From Candidatus Levyibacteriota bacterium (GTDB taxonomy: Bacteria; Patescibacteriota; Microgenomatia; Levybacterales; UBA12049), in the NCBI GenBank assembly GCA_016188975.1, contig JACPGQ010000009.1, positions 1 to 40,010 of the forward strand: a DNA stretch of 40,010 nucleotides. The letters are read 5' to 3'. Shown in pieces: positions 39,111 to 40,010 of the stretch (within the stretch, counting starts at the first letter, position 1; each line of letters begins with the position of its first letter). Under the pieces are notes generated by a model that saw only the letters and a list, made by a program, of their open reading frames with translations, did not search any database and was not told the DNA's origin. The position numbers were made by a program, and so were the translations under genes.

Positions 39111-40010
39111 CTATGAGACGCAACTTTCATATACTTGCAATGTTCGTTCAGCCATTTTCTTCCATGAAAATTCTTTGACCCGTGCCGTTCCTCTTTTTCG
39201 TAAAGAGGCTTTTTGACCATCGGTCAGCAATAACGCAGAAGACATTTTTCTCGCAATGTCCGAAATGTCCATCGGGTCAAAATATATGGCAGCATTATTA
39301 CATATTTCCCGAAGTGATGGAATGCTTGATGCAAGAACAATGCAATCATTTGCCATTGCTTCAAGTGGCGGCAGACCAAATCCCTCCATAAGAGAGGGCA
39401 TAATAAGCGCTTTTGCATGCTTGTAATAGTCCGCAAGCTCAGCATCGCTTTCGACGGTTTTAAAAATAATTCCAGGCAGATGAACATACGTTTTTTTTAA
39501 TCTGCGATAGAAAAAATCATCTCTCCCCACAAGAACAAGCGAGACATCATTGTGTTTTTCTGAAACGCTAGCAAACGCAGGGAGCAGTCTCTCTAAATTC
39601 TTATGCGGGTACGCATTTCCGACATAGAGAAAATATTTTCCCAGTGCAGATATATTGGTATATTGGTAGCGGGAGTCTCTCAAACCTACCTCAACTCCCT
39701 CATACGTCACAACAACCTTTGCCGGGGAGACACCCAAATGATCAACTATCTCCTTTTTCGTCGCCTCAGAAACAGCAATCACTTTGCGTGCATTTTGTGC
39801 TGCATGAGCGATGACAAATTTATATCCTTGTAATTTCAACCAGTACAAAGGATAAGGCAATGTCGAGGCCTGACCCGTTGGAAAATGATGAATAATCAAG
39901 TCATGGATTGTTACAATAAACGGTCCATTGTAAAAAAGTGGAACTGAGAAGTAAGGAAAATGCACAAGATCAAGATTTTCTTTTCCAAGAATTCTTGGAA
40001 GCTCAAATTG
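39111..40010 (-). CDS. GT4-family glycosyltransferase, 5' end outside the window
   Basis: The frame is open from the window edge (...FELPRILGKENLDLVHFPYF...), so the start lies beyond 40010. The visible part has the inter-domain region FIVTIHDLIIHHFP and KVIAVSEATKKEIVDHLGV. The donor-binding domain has YFLYVGNAYPHKNLERLLPAF and the EGFGLPPLEAMA motif, and it ends MAERTLQVYESCVS. These are typical of GT4 mannosyl- or rhamnosyl-type transferases. It is the second GT4 of the locus, on the same strand. Confidence 0.9.
   Translation of the reverse strand, partial: QFELPRILGKENLDLVHFPYFSVPLFYNGPFIVTIHDLIIHHFPTGQASTLPYPLYWLKLQGYKFVIAHAAQNARKVIAVSEATKKEIVDHLGVSPAKVVVTYEGVEVGLRDSRYQYTNISALGKYFLYVGNAYPHKNLERLLPAFASVSEKHNDVSLVLVGRDDFFYRRLKKTYVHLPGIIFKTVESDAELADYYKHAKALIMPSLMEGFGLPPLEAMANDCIVLASSIPSLREICNNAAIYFDPMDISDIARKMSSALLLTDGQKASLRKRGTARVKEFSWKKMAERTLQVYESCVS

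Overview
The window reads as a chromosomal piece of a Candidate Phyla Radiation (Patescibacteria) bacterium, most likely of the Microgenomates side. The evidence is the compact minus-strand division and cell-wall (dcw) cluster, very short versions of several proteins (FtsQ, MurE, RecO), a tandem array of two-helix T4SS_pilin/VirB2-like proteins beside PrgI and a VirB4 ATPase, DUF4012, and two 23S-rRNA-IVS-type four-helix-bundle genes. UGA is used as an ordinary stop. The lineage is inference; no rRNA gene is present to test it.

Layout. (1) 1-9.1 kb, minus strand: a type IV secretion/pilus-like operon. In transcription order it has seven pilin-like genes, a PrgI-type protein, a TraC/VirB4-N-like protein, the VirB4 ATPase and a small tail-anchored membrane protein that is frameshifted here. 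Many of its gene gaps hold an imperfect palindrome. (2) 9.1-10.9 kb: a four-helix-bundle (IVP) gene inside inverted repeats, then an insertion sequence whose right end is fused in frame to the 3' end of ftsA. (3) 10.9-28.8 kb, minus strand: in transcription order mraZ, rsmH, ftsL-like, PBP (ftsI), then a YdjM-like membrane protein, murE-like, murC, murB, murA, a GlmU-like/HAD fusion (frameshifted), glmS, mraY, ftsW, murG, ftsQ-like and ftsA. A small tRNA-binding OB-fold gene lies on the opposite strand between the PBP and YdjM-like genes. ftsZ, murD, murF and ddl are not in the window. (4) 29-33.8 kb: an exported protein with an EF-hand-like loop, a GT-C-like membrane protein (plus strand), glyS, a small TM protein and recO carrying a palindromic insert. 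(5) 33.9-40 kb, minus strand: a surface polysaccharide group comprising a DUF4012 protein, a sugar-phosphate transferase, a mannose-1-phosphate guanylyltransferase and two GT4 glycosyltransferases, the last running off the window.

The genes fit together as envelope biology: GlmS and the GlmU-like protein supply UDP-GlcNAc. MurA, B, C and E, MraY and MurG make lipid II. FtsW, the PBP, FtsL, FtsQ and FtsA run septal synthesis under MraZ control. The pilus/T4SS and glycan genes decorate the surface.

The most unusual theme is a dense population (about a dozen) of imperfect palindromes, most 60-140 bp, in almost every gap. Many are built from short repeated words, and one lies in frame inside recO. 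Two IVP genes are each bounded by private inverted repeats of the same architecture, suggesting a link between the repeats and the four-helix-bundle genes. No gene-free stretch exceeds about 270 bp. I saw no tRNA, rRNA or CRISPR.
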